NCBI GenBank assembly: GCA_964017185.1
Contig: OZ024882.1
Location: forward strand, 39,901,988-39,965,987
Origin: Rugalucina vietnamica
Lineage: Eukaryota > Mollusca > Bivalvia > Lucinida > Lucinidae
Length of the DNA: 64,000 nucleotides
Direction: 5' to 3'
Shown piece by piece: positions 1 through 12,249 of this stretch. The notes under the pieces were generated by a model, which worked only from the letters and a program-made list of their open reading frames with translations, was not told where the DNA came from and ran no database searches. The position numbers were made by a program, and so were the translations under genes. Each line of letters begins with the position of its first letter. Positions within the stretch are counted from its first letter, which is position 1.

Positions 1-775
1 TCTGTTTTTATTTGATTTCATTTTATATGTACATTTACAAAACCATTTTCAAAACTGTTTCATTTGCTTTTTCTGCTTTTGTCAAGTTAAATGTAGAATT
101 TAATTTCATTTTGAATGTGGAGATTGTGCTTGTTTTGGTTTGTTATTTTGTTAATATGTATATAAATATTTGCCATACACCTTTTTCTTTTTTCCCTATT
201 TTGTAGAATTTTTAACAAACTCAACCAATTTTATTGTGTTCTTGTGTAGAATTTTCCAAACTTTTTCAGGATAACCAGTGAACCAGTTTTTGTGCAGGTA
301 TTCTTCTCTGTTTTCTTCTGAAAATGTCTTCTTTTTCAATTTAAACCAAGAATAGTGCATGTATATAATAACATTCTAAAACTATTAATAACCACATCTG
401 ATCATGTGTCAACTTCTCTGGAGTTTTTATGCTCATATTGTATTTTTTTCTTGAAACTCTGAAATGCAAATCCTATCATATGTAGTATGAGTAAATAACA
501 GAAAAGCTGCCAAATGCTAGTCATATTTATTATTTGATCATTGTAGGCCGCCTAATGTTTTAACCCTTGCCATGGACCAGCCTCTTCGTAATAGCTAAAT
601 TTATGTACTTTTCGCAGTAATCTATGGGATATTGTATTGCATAAATTTCAAACTAACGCTGTAAAACTTTTTATTAATTGTATTTTATGGAATACATTGT
701 TGCAGTGCTTATATGACAATGAACATGTATTGTGATTTTTTCACCAGCCCATAACACATAAAATGTATTCATTAT
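1..775. other. AT-rich non-coding stretch with one possible short exon
   Basis: No convincing gene. The only exon-like segment is 250-297, preceded by TGTGTAG and followed by GTATTC. It reads NFPNFFRITSEPVFVQ in one frame (16 codons). It could be an internal exon of a gene that enters from the left, but no partner exon was found, so this is weak. Confidence 0.2.
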
Positions 776-1014
776 GAGCCATTGAATAAGAAAACCAACA
801 ATATGGTTTCCGAACAAGTCTGACACAAACCGGGCTGTACAGTTGCAGAAGAAAGTTAGAATCTTGAAATTTTGGGTAGAGGTAAAGGAGGAATTCTACT
901 ATCCGAGAAGCGAAAACAAAGGCGCTGATCAGCTGTGCAGTGCAGTTACTGCACAGCTGATCTTCGTCTTTGTTTTGGCATAAGCAATAATCCTGTTTTC
1001 TCAGGACGTGGCTC
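776..1014. mobile_element. MITE-like foldback element, family A, copy 1
   Basis: Starts GAGCCATTGAATAAGAAAACC and ends TTTTCTCAGGACGTGGCTC, which are inverted relatives of each other. It has a central palindrome built from CTGATCAGCTGTGCAGT and ACTGCACAGCTGATC next to AAAACAAAGGCG / CGTCTTTGTTTT. Seven further copies of the same plan occur in the window (7990, 39329, 39670, 40654, 55144, 58828, 60534). No coding capacity, so it is non-autonomous. Confidence 0.75.
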
Positions 1015-2474
1015 ATATGACATATACATCCTGGATAAACACGGCAGCCATTGGTTGTTTTATGGATTGCTGTTTATCACATTGTGGTAAATCTATGCAG
1101 ATATTATTTCATTAACTCTAAGGCAACAAACTTTAAAATGGATAAACACAGAAATGAAAGTAGTATGCTCACAGGCAAAAGTGAGTGAAAATACATGTAA
1201 AATCCCATTGGGCTATTTAAACTGCTGCAGCCTCAAAACCTCTTGTTTGGGATGCAATTTATCAGTAACTAAGCTGAGAAAAATACTTAGCATTTCTTAA
1301 AAAACAATTGCAATATCATATATGATTTTGTCAGAGCACAATACATACACCAATTTTCGTTATTTTTAATCAAAGGGAGGTAAAATCCAAATTCTGGGTT
1401 CTTGATCCGTTATTTCTGGAGACTGAAACTGAATTTTGCCAAGAAGGTTTTGGATGTTTGTTACCGGCAACAACGTTTTTTAACTACTCTTAATTAAAGC
1501 GCTAGTCAGGTAGTTACAAAAATTTATGTTTTGCAATTAAGGCCAATAACTGTGACAAAATCTACAAATGACTCAGTTTCTTATAAAATTGAGCGAGAAA
1601 TTATCTTTACAAATTTAACAAGGACATCCAAGTCAATTAGCAGGCATAAAAGTCGAGGGACTCATCAAAGTTTCTGACTTAACTTTTTCCTCTTGAGTAC
1701 ATAAATTGACTTGGATTAACTTAATTTTTAAATGGTTTGAAATAAATACAACTTGTTTTCTTTTTTGTTGTTGTTTTACACAGTGATTTATTGGCTACTT
1801 TAGTTTGGAATATTTACGTTTTTCATACTACCATTATTGTTTAAGAATACTCATACATTTTATGAAATAAAAGTTGATTCTAACTCTAATGTTATGATGT
1901 ATAATTCCAGTCATGTCAGAAAAATCTGTATAATGTGGATTTCATGCTGTATGAAAATTGAAATCATGGATGTAGATAGTAATGAAGGGTAGAACTATGC
2001 ACGGATGATACTAAATGCGACAATTGTGGCCGATTATTTAAAGTGTGCAGCTGATGTTGCCTTTGTGTTCGTGTGTGCAGAAAGGCTCAGTTGACCTGTG
2101 TAGCCTATTCAAGTCTGCTTGTTTGTGTTTTAATGTTTTAACTGTTGGATAGAAGATAAAGCACACTTATATTATGCCTTCTCATTATGCATATAATTTT
2201 TTAGTGGCCTTAACAATTTTTACCTCCAAATTGAAAGCAGATATACACGTAAAAAGAGAAAAACATTTAATTAGAGCTTTCAAAAGCATAAAGAGATGGG
2301 CAATATGAATTCATTTGCTTAATATTTCTATCATGCTCAGCATCATCAAAGCTAATAAATTTGAACACAAGTTTGTTGTTTTTATTATTTCATTCCTGTT
2401 TTGTCTATTGTATACTATGCAAAATAAATTTAGCAATTTTTGATGTTACATACATTTTTGTTCACCTTGGATCG
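1015..2474. other. unassigned AT-rich DNA
   Basis: No open frame with splice signals and no recognised repeat was found here. It contains ordinary AT-rich sequence with short poly-T and poly-A runs. Confidence 0.4.
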
Positions 2475-3603
2475 ATACTGTTTCATACATGTATGTGCTG
2501 TTTCGTTCGGTTACGGTCTTTGTCGGTGTACAGTTATGTAATGAAGAGTATACCAACTTATAACTGCTTACTAACTGAATTGCCCGTGTGTCCAATGCTC
2601 ACAAATAGGCACGTGCTTTCAATGCATTCCTTTTGACAGTATGAAAAATATGGATTCCTCAGAAGGAGATTTTGCATTGCTTTTACTAGCTGAGAAGCAG
2701 CGGCTGCAATATCTAAGAAAAATAGGAGAACGAACAAGCAAATACACAAATGTTACTAAAATTATAGTATTATTATTTCCTTTGCTTTACGACTATCACT
2801 TGATTGATCAATCACTCGATCGATCCGTCAAGATACCAATCAATTGATCGATCGCAATCGATCAATCAATCGATAGATCGATCGAAGGAACGACCACTCA
2901 ATCGATCAATCACCCGATCGGTCTTGATCGATCACTTGAACTTTCGATCAATTAATCACTGGATCAATCAATTGATCAATCAGTCTATCGATCACCCGAG
3001 AGATCACCGCGATCGAGCAATCAATCGACCGATTAATCGATCAATCAATCAATCAAAGCATATTATGGTCTATAATTTTTTCACGTTCAGATACGGATGT
3101 TTCGTCCGTATCGAAATTTTGACCTTTTTTCAAAATTTGGTCGCGGATTCTACGGACCCTGTGGATACATCACGTACAGCTACGGTCATATACGCATACG
3201 ATACGAATTGTTACGGATATAATGGATAGATACGTAACACTTGTCCGCAGCATCCGTCTCATCCGTATGTGCTAGTGTGACTGTACTTTGACAATAAACA
3301 GCGGTTACTTACATCGCATTGCACCGTTTCATACGCAAGAGAGCGTAACAAATGCGTATCTGAAGGCGCATGTCTGCGTCTAAATGTAACAGATGGTATC
3401 GAAAGGTATGCAGACAAGTTACTTTCCGTATGTATCCGAATATATCCGTAACTATACCGTATGTATTTGTATTTATAGGTAAGTATAATTACGTAAATTC
3501 ATTAAAAACAGTTAGCCCCGCCCACTAATTTCTGCGGATTGCTACATATAGTATCCGCAACTATCTGCAGCGTACGTAATTGCTAGTGTGACCTAGGCAT
3601 AAA
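2475..3603 (+). mobile_element. truncated copy of the 56511-58775 DNA transposon
   Basis: This is homologous, in opposite orientation, to 56511-58510 of the intact copy. It ends in GCTAGTGTGACCTAGGCA at about 3582-3600, the same terminus as the intact copy. It lacks the other terminus (about 265 bp) and about 890 bp of the intact copy's middle. Shared parts are a small reading frame that starts at 2641 (MKNMDSSEGDFALLLLAEKQ), a 270 bp tract of ATCAATCG/GATCGATC simple sequence (about 2790-3055), and a downstream part rich in TACGGAT words. The frame resembles the acidic-hydrophobic N-terminus of PIF/Harbinger nucleases, which is only suggestive. Confidence 0.6.
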
Positions 3604-3953
3604 GCATGATTTAAGCAGACCTGCAAGTTTTCATCCTGTGTCTTAAAGAACATCTATGCTTTAAATTGGGATACTCCCTAATTGACAAATATGTCACTTT
3701 CAAAGACGAAAATGCCTAGTTCTTTATTATTATTGTGTTCTTGCATATTTTGATTGTCAATGACATCATTTACGTCAATTTTAACATAAGTTTGGGAATT
3801 TACATTTCTAAGCATTAATGCAATACGCATAGATTGAAAGCAAATTTACTTTTGAACCTGTACTGTATCTCTATAAATACATCTACATAACCTAAATATA
3901 CTCACACTGACACAGGTTTGACAAGAAATATGACCACGAATGTTTACAATTCT

Positions 3954-4590
3954 ACAGTCAGCTAGGGATAATTCTCAAATACGGAGACAATCTCCATATC
4001 GGGGGACTGTCTCCGTTTTAGGAGACAATATATGTTTAAAAAATGCTACATTGCCCAAAAATAAGATGTCCCTCGATCGGGGGAATGTCTCCCGTTTTAG
4101 AGACAAATTTGTCTCCGATTCTGGGGACATTCTCCCTATCGGGAGACAGTATGAAAAAAATGTCATATTTTAGGAATTTTCAGACTGTCCTGCGCAGCTT
4201 ACTACGAAAAAGCGCATGTTAAAACAAGTTGGGAAGACACCAGTCCATCAAGACCTAAATTTAATCCGTTGCATCAAAGAAATTCACCGTTGCGATTAGT
4301 ACAGAGATATGGGACAGGCCCTGGTATAGTCACTAGATTAAAGACTTGGAAGAATTGTTTATTTTCTTCGTGATTTTATTGCTAAGCGTGGTTACTTTTA
4401 CGATAAATTTTCAATCAGAAGGCATGAGCGTTAATCTGAAACTTTTTATTTAGGTCATTTCCTGTCTCCCGATCGGGGGACAAAATTTTAACACATGATG
4501 TATAAATTGATCAAAATGCATTAGACTCTATGGCAGTGTCTCCCGATCGAGAGAATGTCTCCATTTTTGAGAATTATCCCCAGCTGACAG
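3954..4590. mobile_element. TIR element with internal GGGAGAC/GTCTCC palindromes
   Basis: The ends are inverted: GTCAGCTAGGGATAATTCTC at 3957 and GAGAATTATCCCCAGCTGAC at 4569-4588. Inside, many short inverted pairs (ATCGGGAGAC against GTCTCC, with CGATCGGGGGA) sit in two clusters near each end. No transposase frame. I read it as a non-autonomous DNA element or foldback element. Confidence 0.55.
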
Positions 4591-4680
4591 TTGATGTCTT
4601 TAAAATTGTCCATAACAACTGTGATTATTTTAGTTCATGGAAAATTTCAAGAAATTATACATTTTCGCATTGCTGACCCT

Positions 4681-4777
4681 GTTCCCCCCCTAGACCCAGG
4701 ATGCCACTTTGATATGATGTGTGAATGTGAAAAATATATAAACTGACGAAAGGGCATGCTGGGTCCCGGGGGGGAAC
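4681..4777. repeat. short foldback element
   Basis: Arms GTTCCCCCCCTAGACCCAGG (4681) and the inverted GCTGGGTCCCGGGGGGGAAC (4758-4777) enclose about 55 bp. Nothing coding. Confidence 0.6.
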
Positions 4778-5124
4778 ACACCTAGAAATAAACTATAAGA
4801 TTGTAAATTAAAGTTCTTATGCAATATGCTAATATTTCTTTAAAAATGAACTTAAAATTACAAAGCAATAAACAATCAATGTGTGGATATTGTTCAACAT
4901 TCATATGACAAACAAACCCACATCTATTTGCTTGAAAAGTGCTTTTGACAAACAAATGCAAATCAGTTCAAAGTCTGATGGTTCATTTTTGCCAAAGATG
5001 GGGTGGGTTGTGAAAATATTTAGTTGCATTGTCTGGAGTCCGTTAAATCAGCCAAACTCTTTTGTAAACGAAAGTGTATATATACTGAGAGGAACTAGAA
5101 ATTGGCTGCAAGCAAGGCTTTCAG

Positions 5125-7116
5125 TATACCCCCCGCAAAATTATCTGAAGCTGGCCAATAACTTCCTAGGTCAAACATGCAAAAAATTTGTCAAAGATAT
5201 CTTTTCAGCATTATAATCCTTCATGTACATCCCCAGTATGCCAGTCACATCTATAAGATATTAAAAGAATATATTGAAAGCTTGAGGTTGATTTCACTGT
5301 ATGCACTATGATCATTGTTTATCATGAGAAATGGTAAAAATTGGCTAAGTTAAATAAAAGCTGTAAGTTTGTCAAAAATTAAATTTTCAGCATGAAAATT
5401 ATTCATGCACATCTAAAATATATCTGGAACAAATCTACAAAGAATCTTAAAGAAACATTGAAAGCCCTAGGAGGAGTTGATTTCACAAAGTATGCACTAC
5501 CAACCATTATTGTATATAAGCAATGGTCAAGAAATGGCTATGTTGAAAAATGATGTAAATTTGTCAAATATCACTTTTTCAGTATTATAATTATTCATGC
5601 ACATCTTCAATATGTGTGGAACATGTCTGCAAAGTATTGAAAAGAAATACTGAAAGCCCCAGGAGGAGTTGATTTCACAAACCATCATTGTATAAAAGCA
5701 ATGGTCAAAAAATGGCTATGTTAAAAAATGCTGTAAATTTGTCAAAAATTATTTTTTCAGTATTATAATTCTTCATGCACATCTTCAATATGTGAGGAAC
5801 ATGTCTGAAAAGTATCAAAAAGAAATACTGAAAGCCCTTGGAGGAGTTGATTTCACAAAATGTACACTACCAACCATTTTTGTATATAAGTAATGGTCAA
5901 AAAATGGCTATGTTGAAAAATGCTGTAAATTTGTCAAAAATTACTTTTTCAGCATTATAATTCTTCATGCACATCTTCATTACGTGTGGAACATATCTGC
6001 AAAGTATTGAAAAGAAATACTGAAAGCCCTAGGAGGAGTTGATTTCACAAAATATGCACTACCAACCATTATTGTTTAAGCAATGGTCAAAAAATGGCTA
6101 TGTTAAAAAATGCTGTAAATTTGTCAAAAATTATTTTTTCAGCATTATAATTCTTCATGCACATCTTCAATATGTGTTGAACATGTCTGCAAAGTATTGA
6201 AAAGAAATACTGAAAGCCCTAGGAGGAGTTGATTTCACAAACTATGAACTACCAATCATTATTGTATATAAGCAATGGTCAAAAAATGGCTATGTTGAAA
6301 AATGCTGTAAATTTGTCAAAAATTATTTTTTCAGCATTATAATTCTTCATGCACATCTTCATTACGTGTGGAACATATCTGCAAAGTATTGAAAAGAAAT
6401 ACTGAAAGCCCTAGGAGGAGTTGATTTCACAAAATATGCACTACCAACCATTATTGTTTAAGCAATGGTCAAAAAATGGCTATGTTAAACAATGCTGTAA
6501 ATTTGTCAAAAATTATTTTTTCAGCATTATAATTCTTCATGCACATCTTCAATATGTGTGGAACATGTCTGCAAAGTATTGAAAAGAAATACTGAAAGCC
6601 CTAGGAGGAGTTGATTTCACAAACTATGCACTACCAACCATTATTGAATATGGCAATTATCGAAAATTGGCTAAGTTCAAAATGCCGTAAATTTGTCAAA
6701 ATTCATTTTTTCAGCATAATACTTCTTCATGCATATCTTCAATATCTCTGGCACATATCTGCAAAGTATCAAAAGAGAATATTGAAAGCTGTAGGAGGAG
6801 TTGATTTCACAAAGTATGCACTATTAGCACTATGGCAAACATTCTATGTATAGGTTTAAAAAGTCCCATAACTCTTGCAAAACTGACCCTTTGGCCCCTA
6901 AATTCATATCACACATGTGTTGTCTAATGGTGCAGGTGTGTTGAAAATTTGAAGAACATCGGGCAAAAACTACTTAAGTTATTCAGCAAAGATGTCAAAA
7001 TGTTGACGGAATGACGGAATCACGGAATGACGGAATCACGGAATGACGGAATCACGGAATTACGGACAGACTGAAAACAGTATACCCCCCTAAAACTTCG
7101 TTTTGCGGGGGGTATA
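5125..7116 (+). repeat. hairpin-capped tandem-array element, family F2 (~190 bp unit, ~9 copies)
   Basis: The left end carries TATACCCCCCGCAAAA (5125-5140). The right end is a hairpin, TATACCCCCC-TAAAACTTCGTTTTG-CGGGGGGTATA (7081-7116). The inverted complement of the left end is therefore the right arm of the hairpin. Between them lie about nine units of ~190 bp. GGAGGAGTTGATTTCAC recurs at 5471, 5660, 5842, 6034, 6227, 6416, 6605 and 6797. Units near 5941 and 6325 share private variants 387 bp apart, which suggests duplication of dimers. A GACGGAATCACGGAAT simple repeat (about 7005-7066) precedes the hairpin. No protein is encoded. Confidence 0.75.
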
Positions 7117-7289
7117 ACTAGAAACTTAAGTTTCAAACTTCCCATAGTTTGGTGGTTGGGCTCCGCAAAATCGATTTTAGAACTTAGGTAATATCTGTCC
7201 TGCAATAAAAGGATTAGTCACAGCAGAATCGCCTTCAGACGTTCAGTAAAAGAATTACTGGAGGGTTCAAATCGATTCTTACAGGGTTC

Positions 7290-7347
7290 CAACTCAAAGT
7301 ATAATAATTAAAAAACTTAAGTTTCTAGTTCCTCTCAGTATATTTCT
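7290..7347 (-). repeat. inverted copy of the sequence flanking the F2 left end
   Basis: AAGTTTCTAGTTCCTCTCAG near 7317-7340 is the inverted complement of ACTGAGAGGAACTAGAAAT at about 5080-5098. It may be the end of a second, opposite F2-type element or an outer inverted repeat that encloses F2. Confidence 0.4.
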
Positions 7348-7707
7348 TCGCCTATAAAAGTTAAATTCAGCCCCATAGTCATAACATGAAAATTTCATCT
7401 TCCCAAATCTGAGATTTAGGGACTTCTTACATCTAAGGCATAGATGTCCTTGTAACGTCACGTCAGTATCGCAGTAATGTTTCTTTTTTAAATGTTTCGC
7501 TTGCAAGTTCTTGCCGAAAGGTAACCACATACGCACATATTCCAAAATATGACTTTTATTCATTATGTGCAGAAACTGGCGAATTTTACAAAAATTGCTA
7601 TACTTAATTTGCTTAGTATATAATTATTGTTGTCTTTCATGAACCGTTTCCATCTGTGAGTTCCCATATAACTGTTCCCTTTAAGATTATTAATGTTCTA
7701 AAAGAAT

Positions 7708-7825
7708 TCACAGCAATGTGGGCATTGTCAGGATAGCCACTAAAGCCAATATTACTGCTACAAACAATCCATCTGTCTCCTTGAGCCCTGTAATATCTGG
7801 ACATAGATCACATGGAACAAAAAAC
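7708..7825 (-). CDS. possible terminal exon, unidentified protein with C-terminal membrane segment
   Basis: On the minus strand a CCTTAG acceptor (7826-7828) precedes a frame that reads FFVPCDLCPDITGLKETDG followed by a hydrophobic stretch (FVAVILALVAILTMP) and a TGA at 7708-7710. A signal of this kind could be the last exon of a tail-anchored or type I membrane protein. It needs a preceding exon that ends in phase 1. The exon-like segment at 8326-8435 ends in phase 0 and cannot be joined directly. I do not recognise the product. Confidence 0.22.
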
Positions 7826-7989
7826 CTAAGGCAGCATCATGAACAATGAAAACATTACAATGTACAAATATGATAAAACTTTGTGTTTTGCAATAAAGTG
7901 AAAATGTTAAAACACTGAAACTTGTTACAAATAGGGTGGGATGGCTGGGTGAAGATGTGTCCTTTGCCAGTTAACCAGAAATATCATTT

Positions 7990-8216
7990 GAGCTGCCTCA
8001 TGAGAAAACCAACAATCTGCATATGGGAAAACAAAAATGCAGATCAGCTTCGCGGTAACTGCGAAGCTGATCAGCGCCTTTGTTTTCGCTACACGGATGC
8101 TATCTCCTTCTTAAATCTGAAATTTCAAGTCTCTAACCTGAGTCTGTGACTGTACAGGCTGGTTTGTGTCGGACCTGGTCAGAACCCAGATTGTTGGTTT
8201 TGTCATGCACTGGCTC
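7990..8216. mobile_element. MITE-like foldback element, family A, copy 2
   Basis: Ends are GAGCTGCCTCATGAGAAAAC and the inverted GTCATGCACTGGCTC. The centre holds the family palindrome GCAGATCAGCTTCGCGGTAA / GCGAAGCTGATC flanked by AAAACAAA / TTTGTTTT. Confidence 0.75.
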
Positions 8217-8325
8217 ATTTATCATTACCATGGTGGGCAAGATTATGTGTTTGTTCGTCTCTCAGTAATATGAACGATCATCTCTCTTGAATTTTATTGT
8301 GATAGGGAGTTCTTATATGGCTTAC

Positions 8326-8435
8326 CATGCTGTTAATGAGCAAGATAACCTGTACAGCCATGACACATTCTCCTGCCACAAATTCTTCATACAGCAGAAC
8401 TCGAAGAATGGCTATAGATTGTTTTATGTCCAAAT
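8326..8435 (-). CDS. possible internal exon, unidentified protein
   Basis: The minus strand reads LDIKQSIAILRVLLYEEF then VAGECVMAVQVILLINSM, followed at once by a good donor, GTAAGCC (8319-8325). The acceptor (TTTTGAAG) has a poor pyrimidine tract. Residue use looks protein-like (amphipathic helix, no stops), but no homologous family came to mind and no neighbouring exon in matching phase was found. Confidence 0.22.
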
Positions 8436-8450
8436 CTTCAAAATATGATA

Positions 8451-8528
8451 GCGTTGTAATGTGTGTTATGATAATACCCAGCACACATAGTGTTGTAATG
8501 TGTGTTATGATGATACCCAGCATACATA
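8451..8528. repeat. two-copy tandem repeat, ~42 bp unit
   Basis: GTTGTAATGTGTGTTATGAT plus AATACCCAGCACACATA is repeated once with few changes. Confidence 0.6.
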
Positions 8529-9037
8529 ATTGTGTAATTATGTCCATTTGGGTACAGGAACGCAATGTCTGTTCTAGTCGTGTAACCTGGGTAATAAATG
8601 TGAAGAAAATCTTGGTTCTGTTTTATTAAAATTGTGAAAAAAGTATAAAAATTATAGCCATTATCAATAAGAAATATAAATATACAATATTGAGCTACAT
8701 CATGAGACTGAATAACTTCTTTTGGCTTATCCAAAACCTGCAAGATACAGATAAGCTGCAGTTTTAAAAAATGACTTTCAGCAAATCAGCATCTTTGTTT
8801 TTCAATATATAGATAATATACCATTTGTGTCCATTTAGTGAAACCGAAAGGCAGATTTTTTCATTGTGAGTTGTAATTCTCACTCATGTAGTCTTTCAGC
8901 TTTCATTGAAAATTAGAATAAAGGACTTCCAGCAAGCCACTATCATCAAAAATCTGTCTCAGAATGCTATACATGTACTTCTGTTCATATTAAGGCTCCA
9001 GTGATGGTAGGGTGAGACTACTTAAGTAAGCCCTTTA

Positions 9038-11555
9038 TTAAGACTTGTGCTCTTTTCTCACCCACCATTCATAGACTGGATCACTGTCATGTATAGGTCT
9101 TAAAATCTCCTCAGCCATTGGGCTATAGACAGAATCTGGAATGTAATATGGTCGTCCAGCTTCCTTGAAGGCAACTCTGATCTTGTCCCGTACTGTTTGT
9201 GGGTTATTCCAATTAGTTTCTACTGTGTCTGCTGGTAGATCATGAAAAGCAAAAGACAGCTCCGGTTGAAGCATGATGTAACAATGTTTTGTACCAAATG
9301 CATATCTCGGATGTGTTTCAGGATAAAATGGTGCAAAGGTTGTTATAAAGAAGGTGCACTTGTTAAATTCAAACACCCAGCCTCGTTTCCCGATGTAGGA
9401 CTTGTTCATGCAGTGTATGTTAGCAGGATCCCTGTCTGATATGGCTGTCAACACGTCTCTCAACCCATCTCCAAACTCCTACACAAACATAGGGTGTAAT
9501 AGTTTAAAATAACTTTCGCACAAACATTGACATGGTGATAATGGCATTTCAAACATGAAACTGGTGACATTATTTTCATTTTTTCATCAGACATGCAACT
9601 AGTAATGTGCTTTATTCATAGAAAACTATTCATTTAATATGGTAGTATGGTGTGCTTTTGTCATGTCCCCAGTAATACAAGTAGCTCCTATGTTTAAGTG
9701 TGTGTGTGTGAGTGTGTTGTTGTTTTTTGTTCTTACTTTAAATTCTGTCACACCAAATTGCAAATTTTACTGCATCAATGAAATCCTTTTAAGGACAAGG
9801 GACATGCAGGAAAGATGGGAATTGATAACAGCTCGGGCTGCAACAAAAGTCATAACAAAACATAAGCGTTATTAGTTATTACATATACCTACATGTATAT
9901 TGTTTTGTTTAAATAAGCATACCTCTACACTTGATCCAAAGATATCACCAGGGAGTTCAATTAGAAAACCGTCAAGTTTCTGTGAACTGCAAACTATTGT
10001 GAACTTCAACAGTACAGGCAAGAAATGGTAAACATTCTCTTCTGAAAGGAACAGAACAAACATATATCAAAATGTAACTAACCTATTGCATACCAGTAAA
10101 TTATGAAATTATAAAATTAATGTTTCATTTAATTAAAAAATACTCTTATTTTGTTTAAATGTGTACAAAGTTGGAAAAAATAAATGATGATCCTGGTACA
10201 GACTTTGCTATTATTAATGTATGTTTTCTGTACAATGATGAAAATTAATAAGTCCTACCTATACTTTAGCACTACATAAAAACTGTGAATCTATTTTCCG
10301 AATACATGTACATGTACATATTATGTTTTGGTTCCATGCAATTTTCAGAGTTAATGGTTACTGCAATTATTAAAGCTTACCGACAGATGAAGAAGCATTC
10401 CATGGAGGGGTCCCCCAGATCTTAGCCTTCTTAGCAAAAGAACACTGTGATGACTGTTGAATCACTTGAAAATTCTCAAGTGAAGGTACTGACAGCGGGT
10501 CATATGTAACTAGTTTATAGATGGCTTCAGCAGATTTTTGTTCCTGAGCTTCCTCTGAGAGAGGAGGGTAAAGTTTTCTGAGGATGTCTCGTGTTTTCAG
10601 ATCTTTTCTTTGCTCTGAGTCATTACTGCCTTCATCCACTCTCTTCTTCAATGGTAAGAAATATATGGAGGCTGAAAAAATAATTCAACTGTCACATTTT
10701 TACCATGTTGTGATGGGATGCCATCGAGGAGGGTCATCGGATACATCAGTCATTATAACATATAGTTTAACAAGCCCTCTGCTTCAAAAGCTCATATTGC
10801 TTTAAAAAAGTCTAAAAGTTAAAACCTGATGGCTTCATTGGGGGACCGCATGACAAATTATGTTCAGTTTGTTGCTGGTCCTGTATTTGGAAGAAGAAGA
10901 AGAAGAAGAAAAGTGGTGTCGCATTTATCCAAACACTTATTGCAGGTCTGCAGATATAACTTACTGCTTTTTGCAAAATATAATCATATGGAGTGACTGT
11001 AGGTTTAGTTATTTGTCTACAACCTCAACCATATACACATGCCCTCTGAATTTACTAGACTTTAAATAGTATTTTTAAATTACATTTATGGAATAACCCT
11101 AAATTGCATACTAACCACATTATATCCTCATTTGTAAGGGAAACAGCGTAACCAGATTTATTCTGCAGTATAACATAACATGGCAGACAGATTCTGAAGT
11201 CTAGCCTTATAAAATGCAGTGACAGCTATACAATTCAGTTTAGTAAATCTTACCCTCTGTTTGGTATGCAGGCATTATTTTTGTATAAATTTAATTATCC
11301 TGAATCTATAATCTAATTTGTTCCCATTTGAACTAGAATCAAGTGAGCAAAATTTGGTTTGAGCTAATCTGATTTTCTAACAGTAATAAATCTTTGGATA
11401 AAGAATACAAGCAATGAAGACTTACCAGCAAAGGCCAGCAAAGTTGTCAAACCCTTCCATGAAAAGGTTACACTGAATGTGCTGGTTAAGAAGAGAATAA
11501 ACAACAAAAGTCTTGCACCCAAAACAAACTTTGATCTGTAGTCGCTCTGCATCAT
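9038..11555 (-). CDS. membrane-anchored YqcI/YcgG-family protein (GntA-like), 4 exons
   Basis: Exons on the minus strand: 11555-11426, 10671-10381, 10041-9923 and 9478-9038. All three introns are GT..AG and the joins keep frame, giving 326 residues. Residues about 12-50 form a hydrophobic signal anchor. The rest is the YqcI/YcgG domain: CSFAKKAKIWGTPPW (from Cys120), DGFLIELPGD (exon 3) and FFITTFAPFYPETHPRYAFG (residues 223-242, with His236), the family signature. Known members include bacterial proteins of unknown role and GntA, a haem-dependent N-hydroxylase of guanidino compounds. Substrate and haem binding here are inference. The N-terminal anchor is extra compared with the usual soluble bacterial proteins. 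AATAAA overlaps the stop codon on the minus strand. Family call sure, function not. Confidence 0.85.
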
Positions 11556-12249
11556 TCAAGTTTGATTTACACCACTGATCACAGCAACATTTTACGACAT
11601 AAACAGGAAGTGTCAGTCATTGGTGACGTGTCACAAATGTATTTTTGGCTATGACAGCTCATGATTAATACAATATGTGCTATGAAAAGCATATTAAAGC
11701 TTATCAGTAATCAATGACCATTCGATTCAATTAGGAAATGCAACAATTTGTCTAAAAATCGAAATTTCCCTTGCATTTTTTGTTGCCTTCACAGCTGACG
11801 TTTTACGGCAATCACCAATTGGATAGGTTTGGATTTCTTCAGACATTTCTTATAAGCGTCTTATCATCTGACAACGGATCAAGCGCTTTAATTTCTACAT
11901 GTACTTTCGCTTTCACTTTCAACGTCCAGTTGGTTTCCCAAATTTCGGTGTTTAAAAGGTCTCAATGAGTGATAAATAGATACGGGTAAGAAGCCAAGTA
12001 ACTTAGACAATGCTGCACTGAGGGAAGTGTTATTTTTTCGATTGCAAAAGAACAATTAACCAATGCAATTAACTGAAGAATGACGTGTTTGAGGCTGATT
12101 GACTAGAAATTGAATGATGTAGACAAGCAGGATCGCAGTTGAATAGGTATAAAAGATCATAACAGGAGTTTTGGTAAAGGTGGGGTCCATAAAGAGTCAG
12201 GTAGATCTATCAGTATTTTGTTCCCCAAATTACTTTTTTAATAACTGTA
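11556..12249. other. upstream region of the YqcI-like gene
   Basis: No gene or clear repeat. Sequence just 5' of the start at 11555 would hold the promoter, but no convincing TATA box or initiator could be assigned. Confidence 0.3.

Noticed and set aside
2804..3229. 141-codon frame rich in IDRSINQS repeats
   Set aside because: Translation of the ATCAATCG simple tract inside a transposon; it reads open only because of the repeat.
4881..6853. CRISPR-like array
   Set aside because: Long (~190 bp) whole-unit repeats without spacers in a eukaryotic setting; a tandem array element, not CRISPR.
8327..8629. 100-codon plus-strand frame with VVMCVMIIPS repeats
   Set aside because: Produced by the 42 bp two-copy repeat; the opposite strand has the better exon signal.
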